A stretch of 47,812 bases of DNA from Bacillota bacterium (GCA_022706685.1 JAKJCA010000016.1:1-47812); one strand, 5' to 3'; numbered from the stretch's first letter, positions 8,997 through 18,348 are shown. Notes: generated by a model not told the origin, from the sequence alone. Numbers and translations are program-made.

Positions 8997-10529
8997 TTAT
9001 CCGACAAAGTTCCAGTCCTCAATGCCTGCGAAGGGGTCGCTTGTGGTGCCCCCGCCGTGCACTTTCAGCGGAGCAGAAAACGAAGCGACCGCATTGGTAA
9101 AGCATATCGGCGCAAAAGGCGCATCCATGCCGAAAGTTTCGACGAATTCCTCAAGGTTGAGTTTGCCGCCGAGGTAGAGCCGGTAGGCGGCGCCGGCGCC
9201 GCCGTCCGCGTCGATGCCGTAGCCCGCCGCCCCTCCGAAGAACGCCGACAGGTTCATTGAAGCGGGCAGCCTGACTTCGCCGATGTACATATCCCAGCCG
9301 CCCGAGCGTACCGCGTTCAGAAAGGCGCCGCGCTTGAGCCGTTTCACGTTGAGGGTGACGCCTGCTTTTTTCAGTTGCTTCGCCGCCAGGGCAGCGGCTT
9401 CGGTCTTAAAGGCGCTTTCCGCGTTGACCAGCAGCGAGAACTCGAGGTCTCCCCTCGAGGAGTAGCGGGTGCCGCCGCTGCCCTTGGCGGTAAAACCGAG
9501 CGCTTCGAGCAGTTCTGCCGCCTGGCCGGCGTCGGCCACACGCGTAAAGTCGAAGCCGAGCGCCGCGGTCCATAACGGATGAAACGGTGCCGAAGCGGCG
9601 GCGGCGTGGGAGTCGAAAGCCATGGAGGCAATCTCAGCGCTGTCAAGCGCAAGTGTCAGCGCCCGTCTGATTTCGGAGTCGGCCAGCAGGGCGGAGCGGC
9701 TGTTGAACGCGAGGTAGACGAGGTTGTTGAGGGCGATTTCCGAGGTGTTGTCGCTGATTCTGTTGAAAGAACCCGACTCGAGGTTGTCAAATGTGAAATC
9801 AATGTTGCCGATGCGCAGGTTGGTGGCGAGGGCGGCGTCGGTTTTGATATCGACCAGAACGATTTTCTTAATTCCCGGCGCAAAGTCCGGATGTTTTTGA
9901 TTCAGGACAAGCGTCGTGCCTTGGGCGCCGGGAAAAAGGTAGCGCCCGCTGCCGACGGGTCTTTTGCCCGTCCCGGGGCTTGCCGCAACCGGGTAATCGA
10001 GGCACGCGGCCGCGTTGGGGTCGGGTTTCGCAAGCGTGAACACAAGGGTATTCTCCGACGTTGCCTTTACCGAGGCGATGTTATCCAGCCGCCGGGCATA
10101 CCCCGGGGAGGTTTTAGCCAGCCGGAACGAGTCCGCGGCGTCCTGCGCGCGCAGCGGCGCGCCGTCGCTGAACACGGTGCCCTGTTTCAGCATGACCGTC
10201 AGGTTGAGGCCCGCCTGTCTGACGCTTTCCGCCAGCAGCGGCACAGGCCTGAAATCGGCGCCGTTTTTTACCAGACTGTCATACACGAGGGGAGCCAGTC
10301 GGATATTGACGGCGCTCGCGGCCAGGAAGGGGTTGAGGCTGTCGTCCTGCGAATAGGGCAGCCGCAGCGTATCGCTGCTTGTGATATCGGGCGCGGCCGT
10401 CGTCTGCTGCCCTCCGCCCGCCGTCGTGGAGGTGTCCGGCCCGCTCTCCCGTCCGCAGGCGGTAAAAAAGGCGGCCGCGAACAGTATGGACAAAAAGAAG
10501 GCGGCGCATCTCGCGTATAACTGTTTCAT
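8997..10529 (-). CDS. Peptide/nickel-type ABC transporter substrate-binding lipoprotein
   Basis: A solute-binding protein of family 5 (SBP_bac_5), which captures peptides or related ligands outside the membrane. It has a lipoprotein signal peptide, basic MKQLYARC then a hydrophobic stretch ending in FFTAC, so Cys near residue 23 should be lipidated. Conserved blocks include LAPLVYDSLV and VFSDGAPLRAQDAADSF. The length is 510 residues. ATG 10529 overlaps the tcdA stop in an ATGA, so translation is probably coupled. No permease or ATPase gene lies nearby; it may serve a transporter encoded elsewhere or act as a sensor. The ligand cannot be told. Confidence 0.9.
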   Translation of the reverse strand: MKQLYARCAAFFLSILFAAAFFTACGRESGPDTSTTAGGGQQTTAAPDITSSDTLRLPYSQDDSLNPFLAASAVNIRLAPLVYDSLVKNGADFRPVPLLAESVRQAGLNLTVMLKQGTVFSDGAPLRAQDAADSFRLAKTSPGYARRLDNIASVKATSENTLVFTLAKPDPNAAACLDYPVAASPGTGKRPVGSGRYLFPGAQGTTLVLNQKHPDFAPGIKKIVLVDIKTDAALATNLRIGNIDFTFDNLESGSFNRISDNTSEIALNNLVYLAFNSRSALLADSEIRRALTLALDSAEIASMAFDSHAAAASAPFHPLWTAALGFDFTRVADAGQAAELLEALGFTAKGSGGTRYSSRGDLEFSLLVNAESAFKTEAAALAAKQLKKAGVTLNVKRLKRGAFLNAVRSGGWDMYIGEVRLPASMNLSAFFGGAAGYGIDADGGAGAAYRLYLGGKLNLEEFVETFGMDAPFAPICFTNAVASFSAPLKVHGGGTTSDPFAGIEDWNFVG

Positions 10530-11242
10530 CGCCGTGCCCCCGTCAAATCCATGATGATCTCTTCGGCCATTTTCAGCCCGGCAGCCGCCGGCGCGAAGGA
10601 AATGCTGCCGGGCGTCCTGCCCGGCGCTTCCCCGCCGAAGCCGTCCGGCGCACGGACGGGCGCCTGATCCGACCAAACGGTCTTCAGCGCCGCAACGCCC
10701 GCGTCTTTCAGCTGCCGGCGCATCACCCTGCACAAAGGGCAGACACTCGTGGCGTAAATATCGGAAACGCGGAAACCGGTGTCAAGTTTATTGCCGGCGC
10801 CCATGCAGGCGATAATCGGCGTGCCCGTTTGCTGCGCTTTGACAGCCAGCGCGGTCTTCGCCGCCGGCATATCGACCGCGTCGGCGATATAATCGTAATG
10901 CGAGCGGAAAAAAAGTTCGATGTTTTCCGACAGGCAGAATTCGCTGATTATGCTGACTTTACAGCCCGGGTTGATGTCCGCGATACGCTCGCGGGCGACC
11001 TCGGTTTTCAACCGGCCTATCGTCGAACGCAGGGCGAACAGCTGGCGGTTCAGGTTGGACTCGTTGATTGTATCGCCGTCGACCAGCGTCAGCGAACCCA
11101 TGCCGGCGCGCGTGAGCGCTTCGACGGTATAGGAGCCGACGCCCCCCAGGCCGAAAACGGCGACGTGGCAGCCGGCCAGCCGTTCCACCGCTTTTTCACC
11201 CAGCAGCATCCTTGTCCTTGAAGTAAAAGTTCCGTTATCCAG
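10526..11242 (-). CDS. tcdA: tRNA threonylcarbamoyladenosine dehydratase (TcdA/CsdL family)
   Basis: TcdA cyclises t6A at position 37 of ANN-decoding tRNAs in an ATP-dependent, E1-like reaction. The ThiF-type nucleotide motif is GLGGVGSYTVEAL, followed by LVDGDTINESNLNRQ and a CPLCRVMRREL-like segment. The first ATG in frame (11209) has AAGGA upstream but omits the family-conserved FTSRTRMLLG segment, which is encoded in frame just upstream. The only extended start there is CTG at 11242, with a weak GGGGG site, and I extended to it. If ATG is used the product has 227 residues. The gene is coupled to the downstream lipoprotein gene. Confidence 0.88.
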   Translation of the reverse strand: MDNGTFTSRTRMLLGEKAVERLAGCHVAVFGLGGVGSYTVEALTRAGMGSLTLVDGDTINESNLNRQLFALRSTIGRLKTEVARERIADINPGCKVSIISEFCLSENIELFFRSHYDYIADAVDMPAAKTALAVKAQQTGTPIIACMGAGNKLDTGFRVSDIYATSVCPLCRVMRRQLKDAGVAALKTVWSDQAPVRAPDGFGGEAPGRTPGSISFAPAAAGLKMAEEIIMDLTGARR

Positions 11243-11295
11243 CGTGTCGTTCGCCCCCGTTGAGAAAACATGGCGGAAGTGTTTGGGTAGGCTTC

Positions 11296-11324
11296 ATTTT
11301 ACAGCAAGCGGAGGCCTTTTGCAA
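11296..11324 (-). promoter_or_regulatory. sigma-A promoter of tcdA
   Basis: Minus-strand -35 TTGCAA (11324-11319), 17-base spacer, -10 TAAAAT (11301-11296). Transcription would start near 11289, consistent with a start codon at 11242 or 11209. Confidence 0.65.
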
Positions 11325-11356
11325 ACCGCCGCGCGCCGCCGAGAGGGAGCTTTCGC

Positions 11357-11385
11357 TTGATATTTCACGCCCGCCCGCCTATAAT
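11357..11385 (+). promoter_or_regulatory. sigma-A promoter of ychF
   Basis: -35 TTGATA (11357-11362), 17-base spacer, perfect -10 TATAAT (11380-11385), 33 bases upstream of the ychF ATG. Confidence 0.85.
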
Positions 11386-11417
11386 CAAACAAACGGAAGG
11401 GATAGAGGAATGACACT

Positions 11418-12512
11418 ATGAAACTCGGTATCGTGGGCCTGCCCAACGTCGGTAAAAGTACGCTGTTCAACGCCATCACCAACGCCGGCGCCCAGTGCGC
11501 CAATTATGCCTTCTGCACCATCGAGCCCAACGTCGGCGTCGTCGCGGTCCCCGACGCGCGCCTGGACGTGCTCACTGCGATGTACAAACCCAAAAAGACA
11601 ACCGGCGCGGTCATCGAGTTTCTCGACATCGCCGGTCTGGTCAAAGGCGCCTCGCGCGGGGAAGGCCTGGGCAACAAGTTCCTTTCGCATATCCGCGAAG
11701 TCGACGCGATTATTCACGTCGTACGCTGTTTTGACAGCGCCGACATCATGCATGTCAGCGGGGAAATCAACCCCGCGAGCGACATCGAAACGGTCAACCT
11801 GGAACTGATTTTCGCCGACCTCGAGATGATCGATAAGCGCATCGGCAAGGATAGCAAAGCGCTCAAAGGCGATAAATCGCTGGCTGCCGAAATCGAGGTT
11901 CTGCAGCGTGTCAAGGCGGCGCTCGAAAGGGGAGAACCCGCGCGCGCCGCGGCGGCCGGCCCCGAGGAAAAGGCGGTGCTCGACTCTCTGGCGCTGCTGA
12001 CGACGAAACCGGTTATCTACGCGTGCAACTTCAGCGAGGAGGACTTTGCCGCCGGTATCGCAGGCAACAGCAGATACCTCGCCGTGTGTGAAATCGCCAA
12101 AGCCCAAGGCGCCGAGGTGCTGCCCATCTGCGCGGAACTCGAAGCGCAGATTGCCCCGCTGGAGAAAGAGGAAAAAGAGTTGTTCCTTGCCGAACTCGGC
12201 GTCGAGCAGGGCGGCCTCGACATTCTTATCCGGGAGAGTTACCGACTGCTCGGCCTGATTTCCTTCCTGACCGTCGGCCCCGATGAGGTCCGGGCATGGA
12301 CCGTCAAACAGGGGACGAAGGCGCCCCAGGCGGCGGGCAAAATCCATACCGATTTCAAGCGCGGTTTTATCCGGGCCGAGGTCATCGGCTATGACGAACT
12401 CGTCGCCGCCGGCTCCATGGCGGCGGCGAAGGAAAAGGGCCTGGTCCGCAGCGAGGGCAAGGAGTATGTCATGCGTGACGGCGACGTCGTGCTGTTCCGT
12501 TTTAACGTGTAA
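11418..12512 (+). CDS. ychF: Ribosome-binding ATPase/GTPase YchF (OLA1)
   Basis: YchF is a conserved Obg-family P-loop protein that associates with ribosomes and usually prefers ATP. The P-loop GLPNVGKST is at residues 7-15, followed by the [11 protein letters not shown] and [19 protein letters not shown] segments, and a C-terminal TGS domain ending in [11 protein letters not shown]. The 364 residues are the usual length. ATG 11418 has GAGGA upstream at 8-base spacing. It is a single-gene transcript between its own promoter and terminator. Confidence 0.97.
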   Translation: MKLGIVGLPNVGKSTLFNAITNAGAQCANYAFCTIEPNVGVVAVPDARLDVLTAMYKPKKTTGAVIEFLDIAGLVKGASRGEGLGNKFLSHIREVDAIIHVVRCFDSADIMHVSGEINPASDIETVNLELIFADLEMIDKRIGKDSKALKGDKSLAAEIEVLQRVKAALERGEPARAAAAGPEEKAVLDSLALLTTKPVIYACNFSEEDFAAGIAGNSRYLAVCEIAKAQGAEVLPICAELEAQIAPLEKEEKELFLAELGVEQGGLDILIRESYRLLGLISFLTVGPDEVRAWTVKQGTKAPQAAGKIHTDFKRGFIRAEVIGYDELVAAGSMAAAKEKGLVRSEGKEYVMRDGDVVLFRFNV

Positions 12513-12527
12513 TGCCGTTCACAAATG

Positions 12528-12571
12528 AATCCGGCCGGTAAACCCCTGAAATCGGACCGGCCGGATTTTTT
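12528..12571 (+). terminator. Terminator after ychF
   Basis: AATCCGGCCGGT (12528-12539) pairs with ACCGGCCGGATT (12556-12567), followed by T residues to 12571. It lies between converging genes and may also end the minus-strand thrS transcript. Confidence 0.92.
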
Positions 12572-12606
12572 GCGCGCTCGGCAATCAGCCGGCTGAAGCC
12601 GGAACG

Positions 12607-13413
12607 TCAGGAAGCGGCCGCTTTTTGATTTGCCTTCGCCTTTTTTGCCGCGGCTTTCATTTGTCTGTCAATGAGATAACCAACGGTTTTTTTCAACAGG
12701 TTTAAACGGACGGGGTAATAATATGCGGCTTCATACCAGCCGTTTTTGCGGTAATACTCTTTATCCGGCTTCAAAGTATCGTCAAAATACCGCATCGCCG
12801 AACGGGTGGAACGGAAGACAGCCACTTGGAACAGCGACGGCTTTTTGGGCTTGACCGCCGCCATCTCCCGGTCGAACTCGCGCAGGGCTTTGTCCAGTTT
12901 ACCCGTGTTTTTAGCCGTGAACAGTTTTTCCCCGATGTCTTTGGGGTAAATGCCGCCGGGCAGAACGGTTCCTTTGACGGTTCTGGCGCCCCAGAAACGG
13001 AACACTTTGTTGAGGTACTTGTTGATATCCTTGCCGCCGTAGACGCCCTGCACGGTGAGCGGCATAAATACTGTGTGAAACAGCCGGGGACGGTGAAAAA
13101 CATAAGCCAGCCTGTCGAGCAGGGTTTTCAGTTTCCCGGGTATCTGCAGCGAATAGTTCGGCACCAGAAAGACAATCCCCTGCGCGGCTGTCATCTTTTG
13201 CAGAATCGCCCGCGCGCCGTCCTCTCTGAGAGGGCACCGGCCACTGCCCTCTGACAAACACAGGCAGCAGCCTTTGCAGGTTTCGATGTTTTCGTCTCTG
13301 AGGCAAACCGTTTCGACATTGTACGAGGTGCTGAGTCTCTTGGCGGCTTCCTGCGCCAGGGCGCCGGTATAGCCCTTGCGCATGCTCGCGTCGAGTACGA
13401 GAACGTTTTTCAT
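12607..13413 (-). CDS. NAD(P)H-dependent flavoprotein with Cys cluster (flavodoxin-like)
   Basis: A flavodoxin-fold FMN reductase-like protein. It starts MKNVLVLDASMRKGYTGALA, the FMN phosphate-binding strand and loop, has a Cys-rich stretch (CKGCCLCLSEGSGRCPL) around residues 46-62 as in iron-sulfur flavoproteins, then VPNYSLQIPGKLKTLLDR, the second flavin loop. Its 268 residues include a basic C-terminal extension ending in a Lys/Ala-rich tail not usual for the family. It lies 13 bases after thrS and is likely co-transcribed from the T-box-controlled promoter. The electron partner is unknown. Confidence 0.82.
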   Translation of the reverse strand: MKNVLVLDASMRKGYTGALAQEAAKRLSTSYNVETVCLRDENIETCKGCCLCLSEGSGRCPLREDGARAILQKMTAAQGIVFLVPNYSLQIPGKLKTLLDRLAYVFHRPRLFHTVFMPLTVQGVYGGKDINKYLNKVFRFWGARTVKGTVLPGGIYPKDIGEKLFTAKNTGKLDKALREFDREMAAVKPKKPSLFQVAVFRSTRSAMRYFDDTLKPDKEYYRKNGWYEAAYYYPVRLNLLKKTVGYLIDRQMKAAAKKAKANQKAAAS

Positions 13414-13426
13414 CGGTTTCTATCCC

Positions 13427-15370
13427 TTAAAAAATGACTCTCCGCGCGGCTTCGTCCAGCGCACGGGCGATGAAATCGCCGGCGGCCATCGCGCCCAGGT
13501 CGCCCTCGCCGCGCTTGCGGACCGACACGGTGGCGTCCTCGGCTTCCTTATCGCCGACGACGAGCATATAGGGGATTTTCTCCAGCTGCGCCTCGCGGAT
13601 TTTGAAGCCAACCTTTTCGCTGCGGTCGTCGAGCCGCACACGCAGGCCGGCGGTTTCAATCTGCGCCTTGAGCACCGCGCAGGTTTCATGATGGCGTTCG
13701 GAGATCGGCAGGATACGGATCTGTTCGGGCGCCAGCCACAGCGGCATCGCGCCCGCGTATTTTTCAATGAGCGTCGCCAGTGTCCGTTCGTAACAGCCGA
13801 CCGACGTCCTGTGGATGATATAGGGGCGTTTTTTGACGCCGTCGGCGTCAATGTAGGTCATATCCAGCCGCTCGGCCAGATAACGGTCGATTTGCACGGT
13901 GATGAGGGTATCCTCTTTGCCGTGCACGTTTTTGAACTGGATATCAAGTTTGGGGCCGTAGAAGGCTGCCTCGCCGATTGCCGTTTTGTATGTCAGGCCC
14001 AGGGAGTCGAGGATGTCTTTCATCACCGATTCGGTATTTTCCCAGACTTCGTCGTCGTCGATATACTTTTCTTTGTTCGCCGGGTCGCGCTTGCTGAAAC
14101 GGTAGGTCAGGTCCCCGTCGATACCCAGCGTCCGCGTCATGAAATGAACAAGGTCGACGACGCCTTTGAATTCGTCTGCCAGCTGTTCGGGCGTACAGAT
14201 CAGGTGCGCCTCCGAGATGGTGAACTGCCTTACGCGTATCAGGCCGTGCATTTCACCGGACGCCTCGTTGCGGAACAGCGTCGACGTTTCGTTATAGCGC
14301 ACCGGCAGGTCGCGGTAGGAATGGGTCTGCGTGTTGTAGATGGTGAATTGGAACGGGCAGGTCATCGGGCGCAGTGCGAGCACCTCGCCGCCGCTCTTTT
14401 CATCGCCGAGGACAAACATGCCCTCGCGGTAGTGGTCCCAATGGCCCGACAGTTTATACAGGTCGCTTTTGGCCATAAACGGCGTTTTGGTCAGCAGATA
14501 GCCCCGCTTCTCCTCCTCGTCCTCGACAAAGCGCTGCAGCAGCTGGACCACTTTCGCGCCCTTGGGCATCAGCAGGGGAAGGCCCTGCCCGATGACGTCG
14601 GAGGTCGTGAAGAAACCGAGCTGCCGGCCGATGACGTTGTGGTCGCGTTTTTTCGCCTCCTCGACGGCGGCGAGATGCGCTTCCAGTTCCTCTCGGGAGG
14701 GGAAAGCGGTGCCGTAAATGCGCTGTAGCATCTTTTTGGCGGAGTCGCCCCGCCAGTAAGCGCCGGTGGCGGACGTCAGCTTGAAGGCTTTGACGCGGCC
14801 GGTTTCGGGCAGATGCGGCCCGGCGCATACATCCGTGAAATCGCCCTGGCGGTAAAAAGAGATTTTTTCGCCTTTGCCGGCATGTTCTTCAATCAGCTCG
14901 ACTTTGTAGATTTCCCCGTCCTTTTCAGCCTGCGCCAGCGCTTGCCGCGCGTCGAGTTCATAGCGCTCGAGCCGAAGGCCTTCCTTGACGATTTTTTTCA
15001 TTTCCGCCTCGATGGTTTCGAGGACCTCGGGCGTGAAGGACACGTCGCAGTCAAAATCGTAATAAAAACCGTTGTCGACCGCTGGGCCGATGGCCAGTTT
15101 CGCCTGCGGAAACAGGCGTTTGACCGCGTGCGCGAGAATATGCGACGCCGTATGGCGGAAGGCGCGCCGTCCCTCCTCGCTGCCGAAGCCGAGAATTTCC
15201 GCGTCCGTGTCCGCTGTCAGCGTTTCGCGCAGGTCGAAGACCTCGCCGCCGATTCGGCAGACGCAGGCGGTTTTAAACAGTTCCCTGTCCGCGGAACGCA
15301 GCGCATCGAGCACCGATATGCCGGGCTCAAATGAATATACCTCCCCGCCGTTGAATCGTACATGGATCAT
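13427..15370 (-). CDS. thrS: Threonyl-tRNA synthetase
   Basis: ThrS charges tRNA-Thr. Domains in order: N-terminal TGS-like domain (1-60), editing domain with HTASHILAH (about 69-77), class II catalytic core, and the anticodon-binding domain. Putative Zn ligands are the Cys of MTCPFQ, the His of ISEAHLI and the His of YIIHRTSVG. The MTCPFQFTIY and RTSVGCYERT forms differ from the more common MNCPGH and RGVVG-type motifs. ATG 15370 follows GGGAGGG at 8-9 bases, giving 647 residues; the upstream ATG at 15409 lies in the T-box terminator tail. Regulated by the T-box leader. Confidence 0.97.
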   Translation of the reverse strand: MIHVRFNGGEVYSFEPGISVLDALRSADRELFKTACVCRIGGEVFDLRETLTADTDAEILGFGSEEGRRAFRHTASHILAHAVKRLFPQAKLAIGPAVDNGFYYDFDCDVSFTPEVLETIEAEMKKIVKEGLRLERYELDARQALAQAEKDGEIYKVELIEEHAGKGEKISFYRQGDFTDVCAGPHLPETGRVKAFKLTSATGAYWRGDSAKKMLQRIYGTAFPSREELEAHLAAVEEAKKRDHNVIGRQLGFFTTSDVIGQGLPLLMPKGAKVVQLLQRFVEDEEEKRGYLLTKTPFMAKSDLYKLSGHWDHYREGMFVLGDEKSGGEVLALRPMTCPFQFTIYNTQTHSYRDLPVRYNETSTLFRNEASGEMHGLIRVRQFTISEAHLICTPEQLADEFKGVVDLVHFMTRTLGIDGDLTYRFSKRDPANKEKYIDDDEVWENTESVMKDILDSLGLTYKTAIGEAAFYGPKLDIQFKNVHGKEDTLITVQIDRYLAERLDMTYIDADGVKKRPYIIHRTSVGCYERTLATLIEKYAGAMPLWLAPEQIRILPISERHHETCAVLKAQIETAGLRVRLDDRSEKVGFKIREAQLEKIPYMLVVGDKEAEDATVSVRKRGEGDLGAMAAGDFIARALDEAARRVIF

Positions 15371-15403
15371 ACGAACACCCTCCCTGGTGCCGGAATTGCC
15401 CGG

Positions 15404-15656
15404 CTGCAAATAAAAAACGCCTCATCCCGATGTAAAGGGATGAGGCTTTACGCCCCACGGTTCCACCCGTTTTGCGGATTGCTCCGCCGCTCGGCTGCCT
15501 TAACGCGGCAAATACGGCGCGCCTTATCGTGTCGCTTCGGCGCACGCTCGGCAGTGGTAGCCCGTTTCCGCGTTTGTCCGCGCTTGCAGCCTCGGCTGCG
15601 GACTCTCTGAAAACGCTCAATGGAACTGGGCCTTCTGCGTCCTCGCTTTGAAGTAT
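15404..15656 (-). promoter_or_regulatory. T-box riboswitch leader of thrS
   Basis: On the minus strand the T-box core GGGTGGAACCGTGGGGCG lies at 15468-15451, just before an intrinsic terminator (15446-15412). Upstream sequence holds an AGAGA element (near 15607-15603) and GC-rich helices expected of Stem I. A threonine codon ACC at 15558-15556, in a CTACCACT context on the 3' side of Stem I, is the probable specifier. Uncharged tRNA-Thr would favour the antiterminator and switch thrS on. The specifier assignment is inferred. Confidence 0.9.
15412..15446 (-). terminator. T-box-controlled intrinsic terminator
   Basis: Minus-strand GCCTCATCCC pairs with GGGATGAGGC across an eight-base loop, followed by GTTTTTTAT. 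The 5' arm lies just after the T-box sequence, so antiterminator pairing would compete with it. Confidence 0.9.
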
Positions 15657-15662
15657 ATCAAT

Positions 15663-15692
15663 ATGATAGCACCGGCGGGAGCGGGATGTCAA
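15663..15692 (-). promoter_or_regulatory. sigma-A promoter of thrS
   Basis: Minus-strand -35 TTGACA (15692-15687), 18-base spacer, -10 TATCAT (15668-15663). It directly follows the DegV gene's stop codon and starts the T-box leader. Confidence 0.72.
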
Positions 15693-15698
15693 CTTCAC

Positions 15699-16535
15699 TC
15701 AGAAAGCGGCGATGATGCCGCCCCGGCTGGCGTACATGCTGCTCAAGCCGCTGGTCTGCAGAAGGTCGACGCCGTCGAACCTGCAGGCTTCCCGCACTTC
15801 GCCCGCGAGCGCTGCCGCCCCCTGCGGATTCATGCAGTGCGTGATAACCAGCCGCCCGCCCGATGCGCCCGCGCGGTTTTCCGTGACGGTTTCCGCCAGC
15901 CGGTGAAGCGCGGTCGCGGCTCCGCGCGCTTTGGAGAACAGCTTGATGCTGCCCTCGCCGTCGGAACCGAGGATCAAGCGGATATTCAGCAAACCCAGCG
16001 CCTTGCCCAGCAGTGGGTTCATTCTGCCGTTTTTAACCATGATATCGGTGTTTTCCAGCACAAAGAACGTTTTCATATTGTTGATAAAGCGCTGCGTTTC
16101 CTCGACGATGGTTTGAAAATCCGCTTTCAGCCCGGCGAGTTCGGCGATTTTCAGCGCCGTCAGCGTTTCGCCCGCCGACGCGCTTTTCGAGTCGAAAATA
16201 TGGACGGTTTTGCCGCGCGCCTGTTCGAGTTTCGAACCGATCATCGCGCTGGTATAGGAGCCGGATAATTTCGAGGAAAGGGTCACCGCAAAAACCTTTT
16301 CGGCCGGGCTCGCGGCAAAGGCGTTGGCGTAGTCTTCCGGCGAGGGGCATGAGGAACGCGGCGTATCGCGGCTGTTTTCAATGTCACGGAGGAAGGCGTC
16401 GACGTCCAAACGTTCGTCGTCGACATACTCTTTTCCTCCGGCCGTCATCGTCAGCGGGACGCCCGCTGACGGTATTGTTTCTTTGATTTCGGCGGTCAGT
16501 TCACACGAACTGTCCGCCACAAGAGCGTAGTCCAT
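15699..16535 (-). CDS. DegV family fatty acid-binding protein (FakB-like)
   Basis: DegV/FakB proteins bind one fatty acid and present it to FakA for phosphorylation. The protein starts with MDYALVADSSCEL, the family N-terminal strand and loop, and includes SSCPSPEDY, VTLSSKLSGSY and the KNGRMNPLLGKALG block; C-terminally it carries ITHCMNP. The 278 residues are of family length. ATG 16535 follows AAGGA at 5 bases, while the frame is open a further 26 codons without a ribosome site. A FakA gene is at 6.9-8.5 kb. I cannot tell which fatty acid it prefers. Confidence 0.93.
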   Translation of the reverse strand: MDYALVADSSCELTAEIKETIPSAGVPLTMTAGGKEYVDDERLDVDAFLRDIENSRDTPRSSCPSPEDYANAFAASPAEKVFAVTLSSKLSGSYTSAMIGSKLEQARGKTVHIFDSKSASAGETLTALKIAELAGLKADFQTIVEETQRFINNMKTFFVLENTDIMVKNGRMNPLLGKALGLLNIRLILGSDGEGSIKLFSKARGAATALHRLAETVTENRAGASGGRLVITHCMNPQGAAALAGEVREACRFDGVDLLQTSGLSSMYASRGGIIAAF

Positions 16536-16584
16536 ATGCTTCCTTCTTTCCGCAGGGCGGCGCACGGCTGTCCCTGACAAAAAC

Positions 16585-16613
16585 AAAGTAAACCATCCAG
16601 GGGGAAAAGTCAA
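16585..16613 (-). promoter_or_regulatory. Probable promoter of the DegV gene
   Basis: Minus-strand -35 TTGACT (16613-16608), 17-base spacer, -10 TACTTT (16590-16585). Confidence 0.6.
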
Positions 16614-16645
16614 ACAGGAATACGGGCGGGTTGTCCAACTTCATA

Positions 16646-16674
16646 TTGACTTTATCCCTTCACAAGGGTAAAAT
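16646..16674 (+). promoter_or_regulatory. sigma-A promoter of rny
   Basis: -35 TTGACT (16646-16651), 17-base spacer, -10 TAAAAT (16669-16674). The leader to the start codon is about 90 bases. Confidence 0.78.
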
Positions 16675-16772
16675 GTTCAAGATGGCAAGTCTATGTTCCC
16701 GGACTTCATGCTATTCATTTTCAGGTGTGCTGACAAGCACATTCATTTTACCAGGAAGAAAAAAGGAGGTGC

Positions 16773-18338
16773 ATGCTAAATTTGAGCGATTTTTTGAAAA
16801 TTCTTATCGCGGTTGTTGTCAGCGTAATTGCCGCAGGCGCAGCGGGTTTTATCATCGGCGGCATATACAGGAAGAAAGTAGCCGAAACGGCAATCGGTTC
16901 CGCTAAAAAAGAGGCGGCCCGGCTGGTCAACGAGGCAATCACCCAGGCGGAGACCAAAAAGAAAGAAGCCATCCTCGAAGCCAAGGATGAAATCCACAAA
17001 CTGCGCAGCGAAACAGACAGGGAACTCCGTGACCGCCGCGCGGAAGTGCAGAGACAGGAACGCAGAATCGACCAGAAAGAAGAAACCCTCGACAAGCGAA
17101 GCGAACTGCTTGAGAAAAAAGAAGAGATCCTTGAAAACAAAATCAAAGCGGCCGAAGAGAAAATGGCCGAGATAGAGACCATCAAGCGCAGCCAGTTCGA
17201 GATGCTCGAGAAAGTGTCCGGCTATACCAAGGAACAGGCGAGGGACTACCTGCTTAAAAGCATCGAGGAGAACCTGGCGCACGAAAAGGCGCTGAGGATT
17301 ACCGAATACGAGCAGCGTATCAAAGACGAGTCCGATACCCTTGCGCGCGAGGTCATTTCCACGGCCATTCAGCGCTGCGCCGCCGACCATGCGGCGGAGG
17401 CGACCGTTTCGGTGGTGGAACTGCCCAACGACGAGATGAAAGGCCGCATCATCGGCCGCGAGGGCCGCAACATCCGCACGCTGGAGACCATTACGGGCGT
17501 CGACCTGATTATCGACGACACGCCCGACGCCATCACCATATCGAGTTTCGACCCGGTCCGCCGCGAAGTAGCGCGCGTCACGCTTGAAAAACTCATCGCC
17601 GACGGCAGAATCCACCCGGCGAGAATCGAAGAACTGTTTGAAAAATCCAAAAAGGAAGTCGACCAGACGATACGGCAGACCGGTGAAAAAGCCGTCCTCG
17701 ACACCGGCATCGCAGGCCTTCACCCCGAAATCGTCAAGCTCATCGGCAAGCTGAAATACCGCACCAGTTACGGCCAGAACATCCTCAACCATTCTCTCGA
17801 GGTCGCCTTCATTTCCGGCCTGATGGCGGCTGAAATCGGCGCGGACATCAAACTGGCCAAACGCGCCGGCCTCCTGCACGACATCGGCAAGGCCCTCGAC
17901 CATGAGATTGACGGCTCGCACGTCGAACTGGGTGTCGAATACGCCAAGCGCTTCAAAGAGAGCGAAGCCGTCATTCACGCCATTCAAGCCCACCACGGCG
18001 ACGTCGAGGCCAAGACGGTAGTCGCCTGCCTGGTCCAGGCGGCGGATGCCGTATCGGCGGCCCGGCCGGGCGCGCGGCGCGAGAACGTCCAGAATTACAT
18101 CAAACGCCTCGAGAAACTCGAGGAAATCGCGAACTCCTTCGAAGGCGTCGAGCGTTCGTTCGCCATTCAGGCGGGCAGGGAAGTACGCATTATCGTCAAG
18201 CCGGAGGCCATCTCCGACGACCGCATGGTGCTCGTTGCCCGTGATGTCGTTAAGAAAATCGAAGAAGAACTCCAGTACCCCGGCCAGATCAAGGTCCACA
18301 TCATCCGGGAGAACCGCGTCATCGACTACGCGAAATAA
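16773..18338 (+). CDS. rny: Ribonuclease Y
   Basis: RNase Y is a membrane-anchored endoribonuclease that starts bulk mRNA decay in Firmicutes. An N-terminal membrane helix (about residues 8-31) leads into a long charged coiled coil, then a KH domain with [15 protein letters not shown] near 225-240, and an HD domain with the metal motif HDIGKA near 370. The length of 521 residues is typical. ATG 16773 stands only 3 bases behind AAAGGAGG; no better start is visible. ymdB follows, as in Bacillus. A terminator after the stop may reduce read-through. Confidence 0.97.
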   Translation: MLNLSDFLKILIAVVVSVIAAGAAGFIIGGIYRKKVAETAIGSAKKEAARLVNEAITQAETKKKEAILEAKDEIHKLRSETDRELRDRRAEVQRQERRIDQKEETLDKRSELLEKKEEILENKIKAAEEKMAEIETIKRSQFEMLEKVSGYTKEQARDYLLKSIEENLAHEKALRITEYEQRIKDESDTLAREVISTAIQRCAADHAAEATVSVVELPNDEMKGRIIGREGRNIRTLETITGVDLIIDDTPDAITISSFDPVRREVARVTLEKLIADGRIHPARIEELFEKSKKEVDQTIRQTGEKAVLDTGIAGLHPEIVKLIGKLKYRTSYGQNILNHSLEVAFISGLMAAEIGADIKLAKRAGLLHDIGKALDHEIDGSHVELGVEYAKRFKESEAVIHAIQAHHGDVEAKTVVACLVQAADAVSAARPGARRENVQNYIKRLEKLEEIANSFEGVERSFAIQAGREVRIIVKPEAISDDRMVLVARDVVKKIEEELQYPGQIKVHIIRENRVIDYAK

Positions 18339-18348
18339 GCAGAAGCGG

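Noticed and set aside
11089..11271. Frameshift joining an upstream ATG frame to tcdA
   Set aside because: The in-frame sequence upstream of ATG 11209 already supplies the conserved residues, so no frameshift is needed.
13376..14728. 450-codon open frame on the plus strand opposite thrS
   Set aside because: It is the complementary-frame shadow of thrS; its sequence has no recognisable family and no ribosome site.
15404..15656. A protein-coding gene in the thrS leader
   Set aside because: The stretch is fully explained by T-box elements and its terminator.
16776..18299. 507-codon minus-strand frame opposite rny
   Set aside because: It mirrors rny and has no ribosome site or domain.
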